A DNA stretch of 64,000 nt. Origin: an uncultured Opitutales bacterium (GTDB taxonomy: Bacteria > Verrucomicrobiota > Verrucomicrobiia > Opitutales > Intestinicryptomonadaceae). Of the stretch, positions 27,591-35,108 are shown one piece after another. The DNA lies in the NCBI GenBank assembly GCA_900548185.1, contig URJJ01000007.1:5214-69213 (forward strand), read 5' to 3'. The notes below the pieces were generated by a model, which saw only the letters and a list, made by a program, of their open reading frames with translations, did not search any database and was not told the origin of the DNA. How positions within the stretch are numbered: the first letter of the stretch is position 1; every line of letters begins with the position of its first letter. Both the position numbers and the translations under genes were made by a program.

Positions 27591-28783
27591 GGCTTGCGGC
27601 GAAGCTTGCATTGTCGTTTGCCGCATTGTTTGCGGCCTTCGGGGCGGGGATTGGACTGCTCGATTTCAGGGTGCGGGCCGAGGGCGCCGCACGGGCGGCT
27701 GTGGGCAAGGCTTCCGGGGCGGCGGTCGCTGCCGCAAATTTCGCCTCCTGCGACGCGTCGTTCGCCTCCCCGGAAAATCTGGCCGCCGCAGCCCGCAGGG
27801 CCGGGCTCGAAAGCCTGCGCGTGTTTCCGGCGGATGGCGCCCTCGGAATGCCCGCCACCTCGCACCCCTCCCGCGAAAACGGCTTCCGCGCCTCGTGCGT
27901 GAGGTTTTCCGGGGCGAACATGGAGTCCGGGGACTGCGCCGCTGAAGCAGTTGCCAAATCCGGCGCCCTGGAGCGGCTGGAGTCGGGATTTGCGCTGCAC
28001 GCGGCCGCGTGGACCTTTTCCGGGGCGGGGTTCGGGGGGCTGCTCGGGCTTGCCGCCGCCGGGTTTGTGCTGCGCGACATCCGCAGGGACCGGGCGAAAA
28101 TGGACGATGGAAACGCCGAATCCCCCCCGCCTGTCATTTCTGAATTTGCAGACCTCGCGGACGTTTTCGGCCTCTTCAATGCGGCCGTGCGCGGCAGGTT
28201 CGGGCGCGCCGGGGCCTTTGTGGGCTCGGGTGCTCCGGCCGCCGCTGAAGACTCCGCCGCCCCGCTTTTGGGGGATGCCATGCCGCTTTCGTTTGAATCC
28301 GGCGGCCTGCGCGCGTCTGCGGAGTTCGTCGGGGGCGTCTTTGACGGCAGCTTCTTTTCGGAGTGCGGGCCCGGCGCCTTCGCATTTGGAAGGGTGTCGG
28401 GAGGGCGAGGGGCGCTCGCCCTTGCCAGGGCTTCGGCATGTGCTGCGGTTTCCCGCGCCCTGGTTCTGGCGGGAAAGCCTGCGGCGGAGGTTTTCGGGGC
28501 CGTCTCGGAAGCCTTCGGCGCCGAATCCTGGAGCCTTGTGCGCCTGGAGGGCGGGTGTCTTTTGCGCGAAAGCTTCGGGGCGGGGGGCGCCTCCTGCGGG
28601 CGCATTGAAAACTTTAAAAGCGCCCTCTTTTCGACTGCCGCCCTGGGTGCGGAGTTCGAAGGCTATTGCTCCCTTGGCATCGGCGGGGAAGGGGGCCCTC
28701 TGGCTGAAATCGCCGCCGCGTTCGGGCCGGGCGGGGCCGGCCTTGCAATATTTGCCGAAAGGATTTATGAAGAAAATATCTAG
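27587..28783 (+). CDS. Two-TM protein with degenerate SpoIIE/PP2C-like domain
   Basis: A 398-residue protein whose ATG overlaps the previous stop (ATGA). TM1 (about 4-25) and TM2 (about 142-163) enclose a ~115-residue periplasmic region. The cytoplasmic part contains AEFVGGVFDGSFFSE (about 245-259) and FAFGRVSGGRGALALARA (about 265-282), which align in order and spacing with GGDLYDFFPLMDG and LAIGDVSGKGMPAALFMARA of the phosphatase encoded next. Both metal-binding aspartates are replaced (GGV for GGD, GRV for GDV), and the later DGVTE and DD motifs are missing. I infer a pseudo-phosphatase paralogue. Very high Ala/Gly content gives a biased composition like its neighbours. It overlaps the next gene by 17 bp. 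Confidence 0.6.
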   Translation: MRLAAKLALSFAALFAAFGAGIGLLDFRVRAEGAARAAVGKASGAAVAAANFASCDASFASPENLAAAARRAGLESLRVFPADGALGMPATSHPSRENGFRASCVRFSGANMESGDCAAEAVAKSGALERLESGFALHAAAWTFSGAGFGGLLGLAAAGFVLRDIRRDRAKMDDGNAESPPPVISEFADLADVFGLFNAAVRGRFGRAGAFVGSGAPAAAEDSAAPLLGDAMPLSFESGGLRASAEFVGGVFDGSFFSECGPGAFAFGRVSGGRGALALARASACAAVSRALVLAGKPAAEVFGAVSEAFGAESWSLVRLEGGCLLRESFGAGGASCGRIENFKSALFSTAALGAEFEGYCSLGIGGEGGPLAEIAAAFGPGGAGLAIFAERIYEENI

Positions 28784-30338
28784 GATTTCGATAAGCGCGC
28801 AGGTGTTCTTCGCGCTCCTTACGATAACGCTTATAATGTCTGCGGTCTTTTCCCCGTACGGCTTTTACACGAACATCCATTCCATCAGAAAATCCGTCGA
28901 CGAGAGGCTGAAGGTGGCCGTAAACGGCGTGCGCGAAATCATCCCCGACGACTACCACGACAGGCTCGCGGAGGGGAGGGTCTCGCAGGCGGAGTACGAC
29001 CTGCTGCGCGGCAAGCTCAGGGATTTCAGGGAGCGCATCGGCGTCACGTACCTTTATTCGATGGCCCAGGGGCCGGACGGGAAAATATATTTTACGCTCG
29101 ACCAGCTCTACGATTCGCCGATGTGCGAATACCTCTCCCCAAGCCCCGATACGCTGGAGGCTTTCAGGACGAAAAAGCCGGTGTTCGCCCAGTGCACCGA
29201 CGACGAATTCGGCCTTGTGTCGCGCACCGTGCTCCTGCCTTTCACGTCGCCCGGGGGGAGGTTTTTTGTAGTGGGGGCCGACCTCAACGTGAGCGAGGTC
29301 CGCCCCATGATAGTCGAGTCGCTGCGCGACTTTTTGTTTCTCATGTGCATAGGCGTAATTCTCGTCATGGCCGTCACCTTGGTTCTCACAAGGCGTATAT
29401 CGGCGCCCATACGCGGGCTTTCCGTGTTTACAAAGAGGCTTGCGGACAGCAATTTTTCGCCGGAAATATCCATGGAAGCCGACGTTCCGCGCGCCTCAAT
29501 CCGGGCCTCGGAGGTGGCGGCGCTCGCCGACAGCATAACCCTCATGCGCTCGAAGCTCGAAGAGTACATTGAAAACCTCAAAAGCGAAATGGGGGCGCGC
29601 CAGCGCGCGGAAAGCGAGCTGAAAATAGCCGGGCAGATACAGGAGAGCTTCCTCCCCGGAGCGGAAATCCGCGAGTGCGGGATTTCAGCCGGGGCCGCGA
29701 TGAAGCCCGCGCGGCAGGCCGGGGGCGACCTCTACGACTTTTTCCCGCTCATGGACGGGCGCCTGTGCCTCGCGATAGGCGACGTGTCCGGCAAGGGCAT
29801 GCCCGCCGCGCTCTTCATGGCCCGCGCCATGACCCTCATACGCTCCGCCGCCAACATATCGTCGGACATATCAAAGATTGCGCGCTTCATGAACGACGCC
29901 CTCGCCGAAAACAACGAATCCTGCACTTTCATAACGTTTTTCATCTGCGCCTTCAACCCCTCAGACGGCATCCTCGAATATGTGAACTGCGGGCACAACC
30001 CCCCGTTTCTGCGCAGGGCCGGGCGCGCGCCCGAGGCGATGTCGCCCAGGGTAAACAGCATCCTCGGCGTTTTCGAGGGCGCAGAGTTCGCGGCCGAAAG
30101 CGTCGCATTCGCGCCCGGGGACGAGCTTGTGTGCTACACCGACGGCGTCACGGAGGCGCAGGATTCCTCCGGAGGCTTCTACGGGGACGGCAGGCTGGAA
30201 AGTCTGCTTGCGTCCATGCCTCCGGATTCGGAGCCGGGGGCTGTGGTCGGCGCGGTAATGGCGGATGTCGCAGCCTTCTCCGCCGGGGCGGAGCAGAGCG
30301 ACGACATAACAGTCCTGGCATTCAGGCGCGACGCGTGA
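28767..30338 (+). CDS. Membrane sensor-HAMP-SpoIIE family serine phosphatase (RsbU-like)
   Basis: A 523-residue protein starting at ATG after GAAAGGA. TM1 (11-30), a periplasmic Cache-like sensor (about 31-188), TM2 (190-208), HAMP (about 208-262) and a short coiled coil lead into a PP2C phosphatase. All catalytic motifs are intact: GGDLYD (Asp 321, Asp 324), GDVSGKG (Asp 339), CGHNPP, CYTDGVTEA (Asp 459) and QSDDIT (Asp 512-513). Relatives dephosphorylate anti-sigma-factor antagonists in partner-switching cascades. No antagonist or switch kinase is in the window, so the substrate is elsewhere or unconventional. It is the last gene of the operon and the only one with a catalytically complete phosphatase domain. 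Confidence 0.9.
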   Translation: MKKISRISISAQVFFALLTITLIMSAVFSPYGFYTNIHSIRKSVDERLKVAVNGVREIIPDDYHDRLAEGRVSQAEYDLLRGKLRDFRERIGVTYLYSMAQGPDGKIYFTLDQLYDSPMCEYLSPSPDTLEAFRTKKPVFAQCTDDEFGLVSRTVLLPFTSPGGRFFVVGADLNVSEVRPMIVESLRDFLFLMCIGVILVMAVTLVLTRRISAPIRGLSVFTKRLADSNFSPEISMEADVPRASIRASEVAALADSITLMRSKLEEYIENLKSEMGARQRAESELKIAGQIQESFLPGAEIRECGISAGAAMKPARQAGGDLYDFFPLMDGRLCLAIGDVSGKGMPAALFMARAMTLIRSAANISSDISKIARFMNDALAENNESCTFITFFICAFNPSDGILEYVNCGHNPPFLRRAGRAPEAMSPRVNSILGVFEGAEFAAESVAFAPGDELVCYTDGVTEAQDSSGGFYGDGRLESLLASMPPDSEPGAVVGAVMADVAAFSAGAEQSDDITVLAFRRDA

Positions 30339-30384
30339 TTTTTGCCCGCGCCGCCCGCGCAGGGCGTCCCGTATGCAAAATGTG

Positions 30385-30422
30385 ACGGCGCCGGCCCCCA
30401 GAGAGGGCCGACGCCGCGTTTT
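30385..30422 (+). terminator. Probable terminator of the sensor-phosphatase operon
   Basis: CGGCGCCGGCCC pairs imperfectly with GGGCCGACGCCG across CCAGAGA, followed by a short CGTTTT tail. Position, 47 bp after the last stop, supports it; the T-run is weak. Confidence 0.55.
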
Positions 30423-30537
30423 ATGCCAAAACTAGGCGCCCCGCCCCCTTAACCGTCCCACTGTGCGGAGCGCCTACGCATATATAGACGCTTCTATGTG
30501 GAAATTATTACGATTATTTTTTGCAAAAATAAATTTT

Positions 30538-30694
30538 GGGTCTGGCACGGATAATGGAACGGAAAGCGGATTCCGAAATGGAGTTTTGCGCGGAGAGGTA
30601 AAATCCCGCTTGAGCTTCCGCGAAACGCCGCCCGATTTCTCGTTTCTTTCGGGGCGTTCCAATTTATGCAAGCCCCTAAATTTTTGGGAGCATT
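30538..30694 (+). repeat. Family B intergenic repeat, copy 2
   Basis: GGGTCTGGCAC, AAGCGGATTCCGAAATGG, AAAATCCCGCTTGAGC, TTCTTTCGGGGCGTTCCAA and TTTATGC in the family order. It lies between the phosphatase operon and the convergent oxidoreductase gene. Confidence 0.7.
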
Positions 30695-30801
30695 TGCGCA
30701 GGCCCGCCCCAAAACCCGGCCGTCCGGAGCCGCAGCGGGCGCAAAAGCGGCGGCCCCTTTCTCGGGCCGCCTCCGGCGGATTTTGCCGTATGCGCGGCAG
30801 C

Positions 30802-32181
30802 CTATATTTTTCCGGGCAGGAACTCCTCCTTGTAGGGGTATAGCGAGCGCAGGAATTTGTCCGCCTCCGGCCTGTTTTTGAAGCGCATTGCCGCGGAATC
30901 GTATTCCAGGGTTTCGCCGGGGAAGAAATTTGCGGCGAGCCCCAGGAGCACGACCTCCGTGAAGTCCGCCGAAAAATCCGCAATATTGGAGCCCGGCTGG
31001 ATTCCCTTCAGGCACGCCTCCATCCATTCCACGTGCGGGCTGGGATTGGGGCGGGGTATGGAGGGCTCTGGAAACGCGCGGTCTGCCATCATGCTCTTCA
31101 TCCGGGAGTCCGGGGATATTCTGACCCCTCCCCCGTAGGGGTTGTTGCAAAACACCGTGTTCTTCGTGCCGACTATTATGGAGCCGTTGGCGTTCTTTTC
31201 GATGGTTTCCTGCGGCACGCCCCGCACGTCCCGGGGCCTGTTTTTAAAGTCGTACCAGTATAGGCGGATGTTTTCACCGCCGGGCTTCAGCGGGGCGAAC
31301 TCGTAGGTGACGGAGCATTCCTGCGGCCATGAGAAGTCGTTGAATTCTGAGGGCTTTCCGGAGACTTTCAGCGGGGCGCCGAGGCCGAAGGCCGAGTAGC
31401 CGAGGTCGAGGAAGTGGCAGCCCATGTCGCCCAGGGAGCTCGTCCCGAAGTCCCGCATGCCGCGCCACTTGAAAGGCATAATCATCTGCGAGTAGGGCTG
31501 GTCGGGCGCGACGTTCAGCCAGAGCTTCCAGTCCAGCCCTTCCGGGGCCGACTCTGCGCCGGACGGCCGCTTGAGCGCGCCCTGCGCCCACCATTCGGGC
31601 ACGGGCCTGTCCGTCCAGTGGTGGATTTCGACTATATCGCCCAGAAGCCCGGCCTGATGCCATTCGCGCACCTTTCTCCAGCCGTCCCCGGCGTGGCCCT
31701 GGTTGCCCATCTGCGTGATTAGCCCGGTCTTTTTGGCTATCCTTTTCAGCTCCCTCGTCTCCCAGACCGTGCGGGCGAGCGGCTTTTCGACGTATGTGTG
31801 CTTGCCGTTTGCCATCGCCCATGAGGCGGCCGGGTAGTGGGCGTGGTCGGGAGTTGCAACAAACACCGCGTCTATGTCCCGGCCCATCTTGTCGAACATT
31901 TCGCGGTAGTCGTGGAATTTTGCCGCTTCCGGGGCCTTTGAAAATGAATCGGCCGCCCGGCCGAAGTCGGCGTCGCACATGGCCACTATGCGCGCCCCGT
32001 CGAACTGGAGTGCCCTGTTGACGGCTTCCGTCCCGCGCCCACCGGGGCCGATTACGGCCACATTGAGCGTTTCCGACGGGCCCCTGGCGCGTCCGGCCGC
32101 CCACGACGGCAGTATTGAAAAAAGTGCGGCCGACGCCGCGGATTTTTTTATGAAGTCCCTTCTTGATATGGCCTTTGGCAT
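30802..32181 (-). CDS. Tat-exported Gfo/Idh/MocA family oxidoreductase
   Basis: A 459-residue NAD(P)-dependent oxidoreductase-like protein, probably acting on sugars or inositol-like substrates. Start at 32181 gives a Tat signal (MPKAISRRDFIKKSAASAAL), so it is exported folded, presumably with its cofactor. The Rossmann motif VAVIGPGGRGTEAVNRAL, DAVFVATPDHAHYPAASWAM and the catalytic-region EKPLARTVWETREL are typical of the family, followed by QMGNQGHAGDGWRKVREW and a large C-terminal beta-sheet domain. Such secreted members are abundant in Verrucomicrobiota and Planctomycetota. It diverges from the SGNH hydrolase gene, suggesting a shared carbohydrate-related role. The exact substrate cannot be told from sequence. 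Confidence 0.88.
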   Translation of the reverse strand: MPKAISRRDFIKKSAASAALFSILPSWAAGRARGPSETLNVAVIGPGGRGTEAVNRALQFDGARIVAMCDADFGRAADSFSKAPEAAKFHDYREMFDKMGRDIDAVFVATPDHAHYPAASWAMANGKHTYVEKPLARTVWETRELKRIAKKTGLITQMGNQGHAGDGWRKVREWHQAGLLGDIVEIHHWTDRPVPEWWAQGALKRPSGAESAPEGLDWKLWLNVAPDQPYSQMIMPFKWRGMRDFGTSSLGDMGCHFLDLGYSAFGLGAPLKVSGKPSEFNDFSWPQECSVTYEFAPLKPGGENIRLYWYDFKNRPRDVRGVPQETIEKNANGSIIVGTKNTVFCNNPYGGGVRISPDSRMKSMMADRAFPEPSIPRPNPSPHVEWMEACLKGIQPGSNIADFSADFTEVVLLGLAANFFPGETLEYDSAAMRFKNRPEADKFLRSLYPYKEEFLPGKI

Positions 32182-32374
32182 GGTTTCACCTGTCGCGTTT
32201 TTTCCGCCGGAAGCGCGCCCGCAGCATATGGCTGCGGCTGGCGTGCAATCTCGCGCAAATTCCGGCAATACAGGCACAAAGGCTAGGCCGATTCCCCCGC
32301 GCTGTCAAACCGGTATTTGGAAAAAATTTGCGGAACGGATTGACTTTCGCGCGCGCCCGGGGGATTCTCGGCGG

Positions 32375-33808
32375 GTGAAAAGATGCGCGGACTTCATCGT
32401 TTCGGGGATTTTCGCCCCGGTTTTTATCGCCTTGTTCTTCGCGGTTTCAGCCGCCGCGCGGGAGCCTGTCAGGATAGCCTGCGTGGGCGACAGCATAACA
32501 GACGGCTTCGGCCTCGCCAATCCCTCACAGGACGCGTGGCCCGCGCTTCTCGGCGAGATGCTGGGCGGAGGCTTTGACGTGCGCAATTTCGGCTCGAGCG
32601 GCAAGACCCTCCAGAAGAGCGGGGACCAGTCTTATTGGGACGAGCGCAGGTTCCGCCAGGCCCTGGACTTCAATCCGGACATAGTCATAATAAAGCTCGG
32701 CACGAACGACGCCAAGGAGGCGAACTGGCGCGGCCCGGAGAATTTCAGGGCCGACCTCGACGCCATGATTGCCGAATTTGCGTCGCTTCCGTCAAAGCCG
32801 CGCATCGTGCTGGGCCTGTGCGCGTGGGTGCGCCGCGACTCCATCGGAATCGCGCGCGAGAGGGTTGAAAACGGCGTCATCCCGGTCGTGCGGGACGCCG
32901 CAAAGAGGGGCGGGCTGGAAATTCTGGACTTTTATTCAATCCTGAAGGGCCGCCCCGAACTGTATTGCGACGACATACATCCGAACGAGGCGGGCGCGCT
33001 CCTCATGGCCGAGTCCGCATACGCCTTCCTGACGGGCGGCAGGCAGGCGCCCAAGGTTCCAAAAATCAGGGGGAAGAAGTCGGATTTTTCCGGCTTTTCG
33101 CGCTTCGATTTCCAGTTCCGCTTCCGGAACGCCTCGCTTTTCGTCCCCAAACGCCCCTCCCCGGACGGCGCGTGGGTCTGGGCTTTCACCGCCCCCGGCG
33201 ACGGCGCGGCCGCAGATTATGCGGGTCTTTTGAGGCGGGGATTTTACATTCTCCACACGGACGTGGAAAGCTGGCTCGGCAATCCCGGTTCGGTGAACTG
33301 GGGCATGGAGGTTGTGAAATACTACTCTGAAAACCTCGGCCTTTCAAAAAAGCCCGTCCTTCTGGGGGAGGGGGCGGGATGCTTCTTCGCCCTCAACTTC
33401 GCCGCGGCCCATCCCGAAAACGCCGGGAGGGTGGCGCTCGTAAATCCTCCCGCCCCGATTGCGTCCTGGGCAGCCGAAAGCGCCTCCAACATGGAAAGGC
33501 TCTTGAGGGAGTGGCATATTGATGCCGGCGGGGTCCGGAGTCTGGAGGGGCTTGAAATGAGGAATTTCGCGCTTCTTGGAAAGGCCGGGGTTCCGGTTCT
33601 TGCGCTTTGCTCAGAGTCCTGGAGCGGCGCCGCTTCCGAAGCCGCCGGGGCCTACGGGGATTCCGGCGGATTCTTCCTCGCGGCCGTTGCGGGTTCGCGC
33701 CGGGTTCTGGGGCCGGGGGCTGTTTCGGCAGTCGGCGGACTCTCCGCAGTTGAAAAGGGAGGTGCGCTCTTTAACTTCCTTTCGGGCGGGGCGCGGCGCG
33801 GAAAGTAG
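32375..33808 (+). CDS. Secreted SGNH esterase fused to an alpha/beta-hydrolase-like domain lacking its nucleophile
   Basis: A 477-residue protein starting most likely at GTG 32375 with a signal peptide (to about residue 28). The N-terminal half is a complete SGNH hydrolase: block I VGDSITDG (Ser 40), NFGSSG, KLGTNDA (Asn 111) and CDDIHPNEAG (Asp 199, His 202). Relatives deacetylate polysaccharides or sialic acids. The C-terminal half (about 265-477) resembles alpha/beta hydrolases: RRGFYILHTDVES, then VLLGEGAGCFFALNFAAAHP, VALVNPPAP and VPVLALCSES. The nucleophile elbow is GEGAG, with Gly at the serine position (333), and no catalytic His-containing loop is visible, so it is probably non-catalytic. 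The secreted hydrolase at 62938 has the same layout with an intact GMSRG. Confidence 0.82.
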   Translation: MKRCADFIVSGIFAPVFIALFFAVSAAAREPVRIACVGDSITDGFGLANPSQDAWPALLGEMLGGGFDVRNFGSSGKTLQKSGDQSYWDERRFRQALDFNPDIVIIKLGTNDAKEANWRGPENFRADLDAMIAEFASLPSKPRIVLGLCAWVRRDSIGIARERVENGVIPVVRDAAKRGGLEILDFYSILKGRPELYCDDIHPNEAGALLMAESAYAFLTGGRQAPKVPKIRGKKSDFSGFSRFDFQFRFRNASLFVPKRPSPDGAWVWAFTAPGDGAAADYAGLLRRGFYILHTDVESWLGNPGSVNWGMEVVKYYSENLGLSKKPVLLGEGAGCFFALNFAAAHPENAGRVALVNPPAPIASWAAESASNMERLLREWHIDAGGVRSLEGLEMRNFALLGKAGVPVLALCSESWSGAASEAAGAYGDSGGFFLAAVAGSRRVLGPGAVSAVGGLSAVEKGGALFNFLSGGARRGK

Positions 33809-33871
33809 TGCCCAACATGTTCTGCGGGCGTTTTGCGCGCGCCGTCGGGGGCGGGCGGACGCTTCGGCGCG

Positions 33872-34516
33872 TCAGGGGTTTTTTTGGAGCTTCGGCGGCG
33901 CAAACCCCGCATAGCGCTCGGCGTCCGCCCTGCGCGCATCTTCATATATGGAAAAGCTCGCCGTTATCGTGTCGCCGGAGCCGTCTTTGAACGGGAGCCA
34001 GTCGGACAGTTCGCCCCCGAATGTCCCGTCGCGCACGGCCGGGGAAATGTCGGCGTTTTCCCGCTTTGTGCGGTTGTGCCGCGCCGACTTGCATGCGTCC
34101 GGGCAGGATTGCACGCTTTCAGCCCATTCGGCAGGCGGAATGTCCGTCGGAGCTTCAGGGGAGAATTCCCCGCCGCCCGCTTCCTGGCATGACTCCGCTT
34201 CGCCCGCAGGGTTTTGAAAAATCAGTGTGGCGCGCCCTTCTGGAATATAATCCCGGGTTCCGCCCGGGAGTTGCGCTATGGCGCTGCATTGAAGGGCCGC
34301 GATGGCGCCCGTTTCGCGGGCGCATGGCGACGGTGTATCGGAGGCGCATGGGAATGCGGTGTTTGCGGCCAGAGCGGACGCGAGAATAAAAAGTCTTTTC
34401 ACAATTTGCCGTGGATTTTGCGCTGCGGCGCGCCCGGAGTGGGCCGCGTCTGCAATGCGCGTATGTTCTAATCGTCCGGCGAGGGCGAAAAGTAATATGA
34501 ATGAGAGACGCCGCAT
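33872..34516 (-). CDS. Hypothetical secreted cysteine-containing protein
   Basis: An open frame of 214 residues that I do not recognise. Two signal-peptide-like N-termini compete: ATG at 34516 (MRRLSFILLFALAGRL) and an in-frame GTG at 34402 (VKRLFILASALAANTAF); neither has a clear ribosome-binding site. The mature part has several cysteines (CASDTPSPCA; LQCSAI; SCQEAGG; VQSCPDACKSA), suggesting disulfides, and ends KLQKNP. It converges with the SGNH esterase gene 63 bp away. A small secreted protein is the safest reading. Confidence 0.5.
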   Translation of the reverse strand: MRRLSFILLFALAGRLEHTRIADAAHSGRAAAQNPRQIVKRLFILASALAANTAFPCASDTPSPCARETGAIAALQCSAIAQLPGGTRDYIPEGRATLIFQNPAGEAESCQEAGGGEFSPEAPTDIPPAEWAESVQSCPDACKSARHNRTKRENADISPAVRDGTFGGELSDWLPFKDGSGDTITASFSIYEDARRADAERYAGFAPPKLQKNP

Positions 34517-34767
34517 GGATTAAAATGCCGCAGAGGGTCGGAAAAGCGGATGGCGCCGTTTTATGGACAAAAGATGCGCCATCCCCACGTCCGCGCGGGC
34601 AAATTCCGCAAAAATAAGGTTTCCCCTCCCGAATCCGCGCAGCAAATGGGGCATGGAATGAGGATTTTCAAATCGGGCTTCGAGCAGGCCAGCCCGCGTT
34701 TCATCGCAGAAACCCTGCGCCTGCGCCGCGCCAATGCTTGCCCTGCGCCTGGCCGCAGCTCCGGGAC

Positions 34768-35052
34768 CTAGAAGAGCATGTATACTGCGGCTATAACCGC
34801 AAACAGGGCAAAGAGGCAGCAGTTGCAGCAGCCGTTGGGGTTTGACGAAAATACAAACGGCCTCCCGGCTCCACCGAATGCGGGCCTTCCGGGGCGGGGG
34901 GGCCGCGCGAAGTCGCCGGGTTCTGGGATGTCCTCCCGGGATGGCGCGGGAGTCTCTATTTCAACGGCTTCAAGCTCAATCACTTCCGGGTCGATTTTCG
35001 GCCCGGGTGCGGGATTTTTGCCGCCTTTTTCAAAATCGTCCATTGTTTTCAA
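34768..35052 (-). CDS. Small tail-anchored membrane protein with CCNCC motif
   Basis: A 94-residue unrecognised protein (start at 35052, or three codons later at MDDFEKG). The N-terminal two thirds is acidic and Pro-rich (DPEVIELEAVEIETPAPSRE), then FVFSSNPNGCCNCCLFALFAVIAAVYMLF: four cysteines immediately before a single C-terminal membrane helix. The cysteine cluster at the membrane surface could be lipidated or metal-binding; neither can be shown here. It diverges from the EF-hand membrane protein gene, with the start codons about 57 bp apart. Confidence 0.6.
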   Translation of the reverse strand: MKTMDDFEKGGKNPAPGPKIDPEVIELEAVEIETPAPSREDIPEPGDFARPPRPGRPAFGGAGRPFVFSSNPNGCCNCCLFALFAVIAAVYMLF

Positions 35053-35108
35053 TCATAGAAAACGGAAATCGCTTGCAAAGGTTTTTTTTGAGGTTTTATT
35101 TTACTAAA

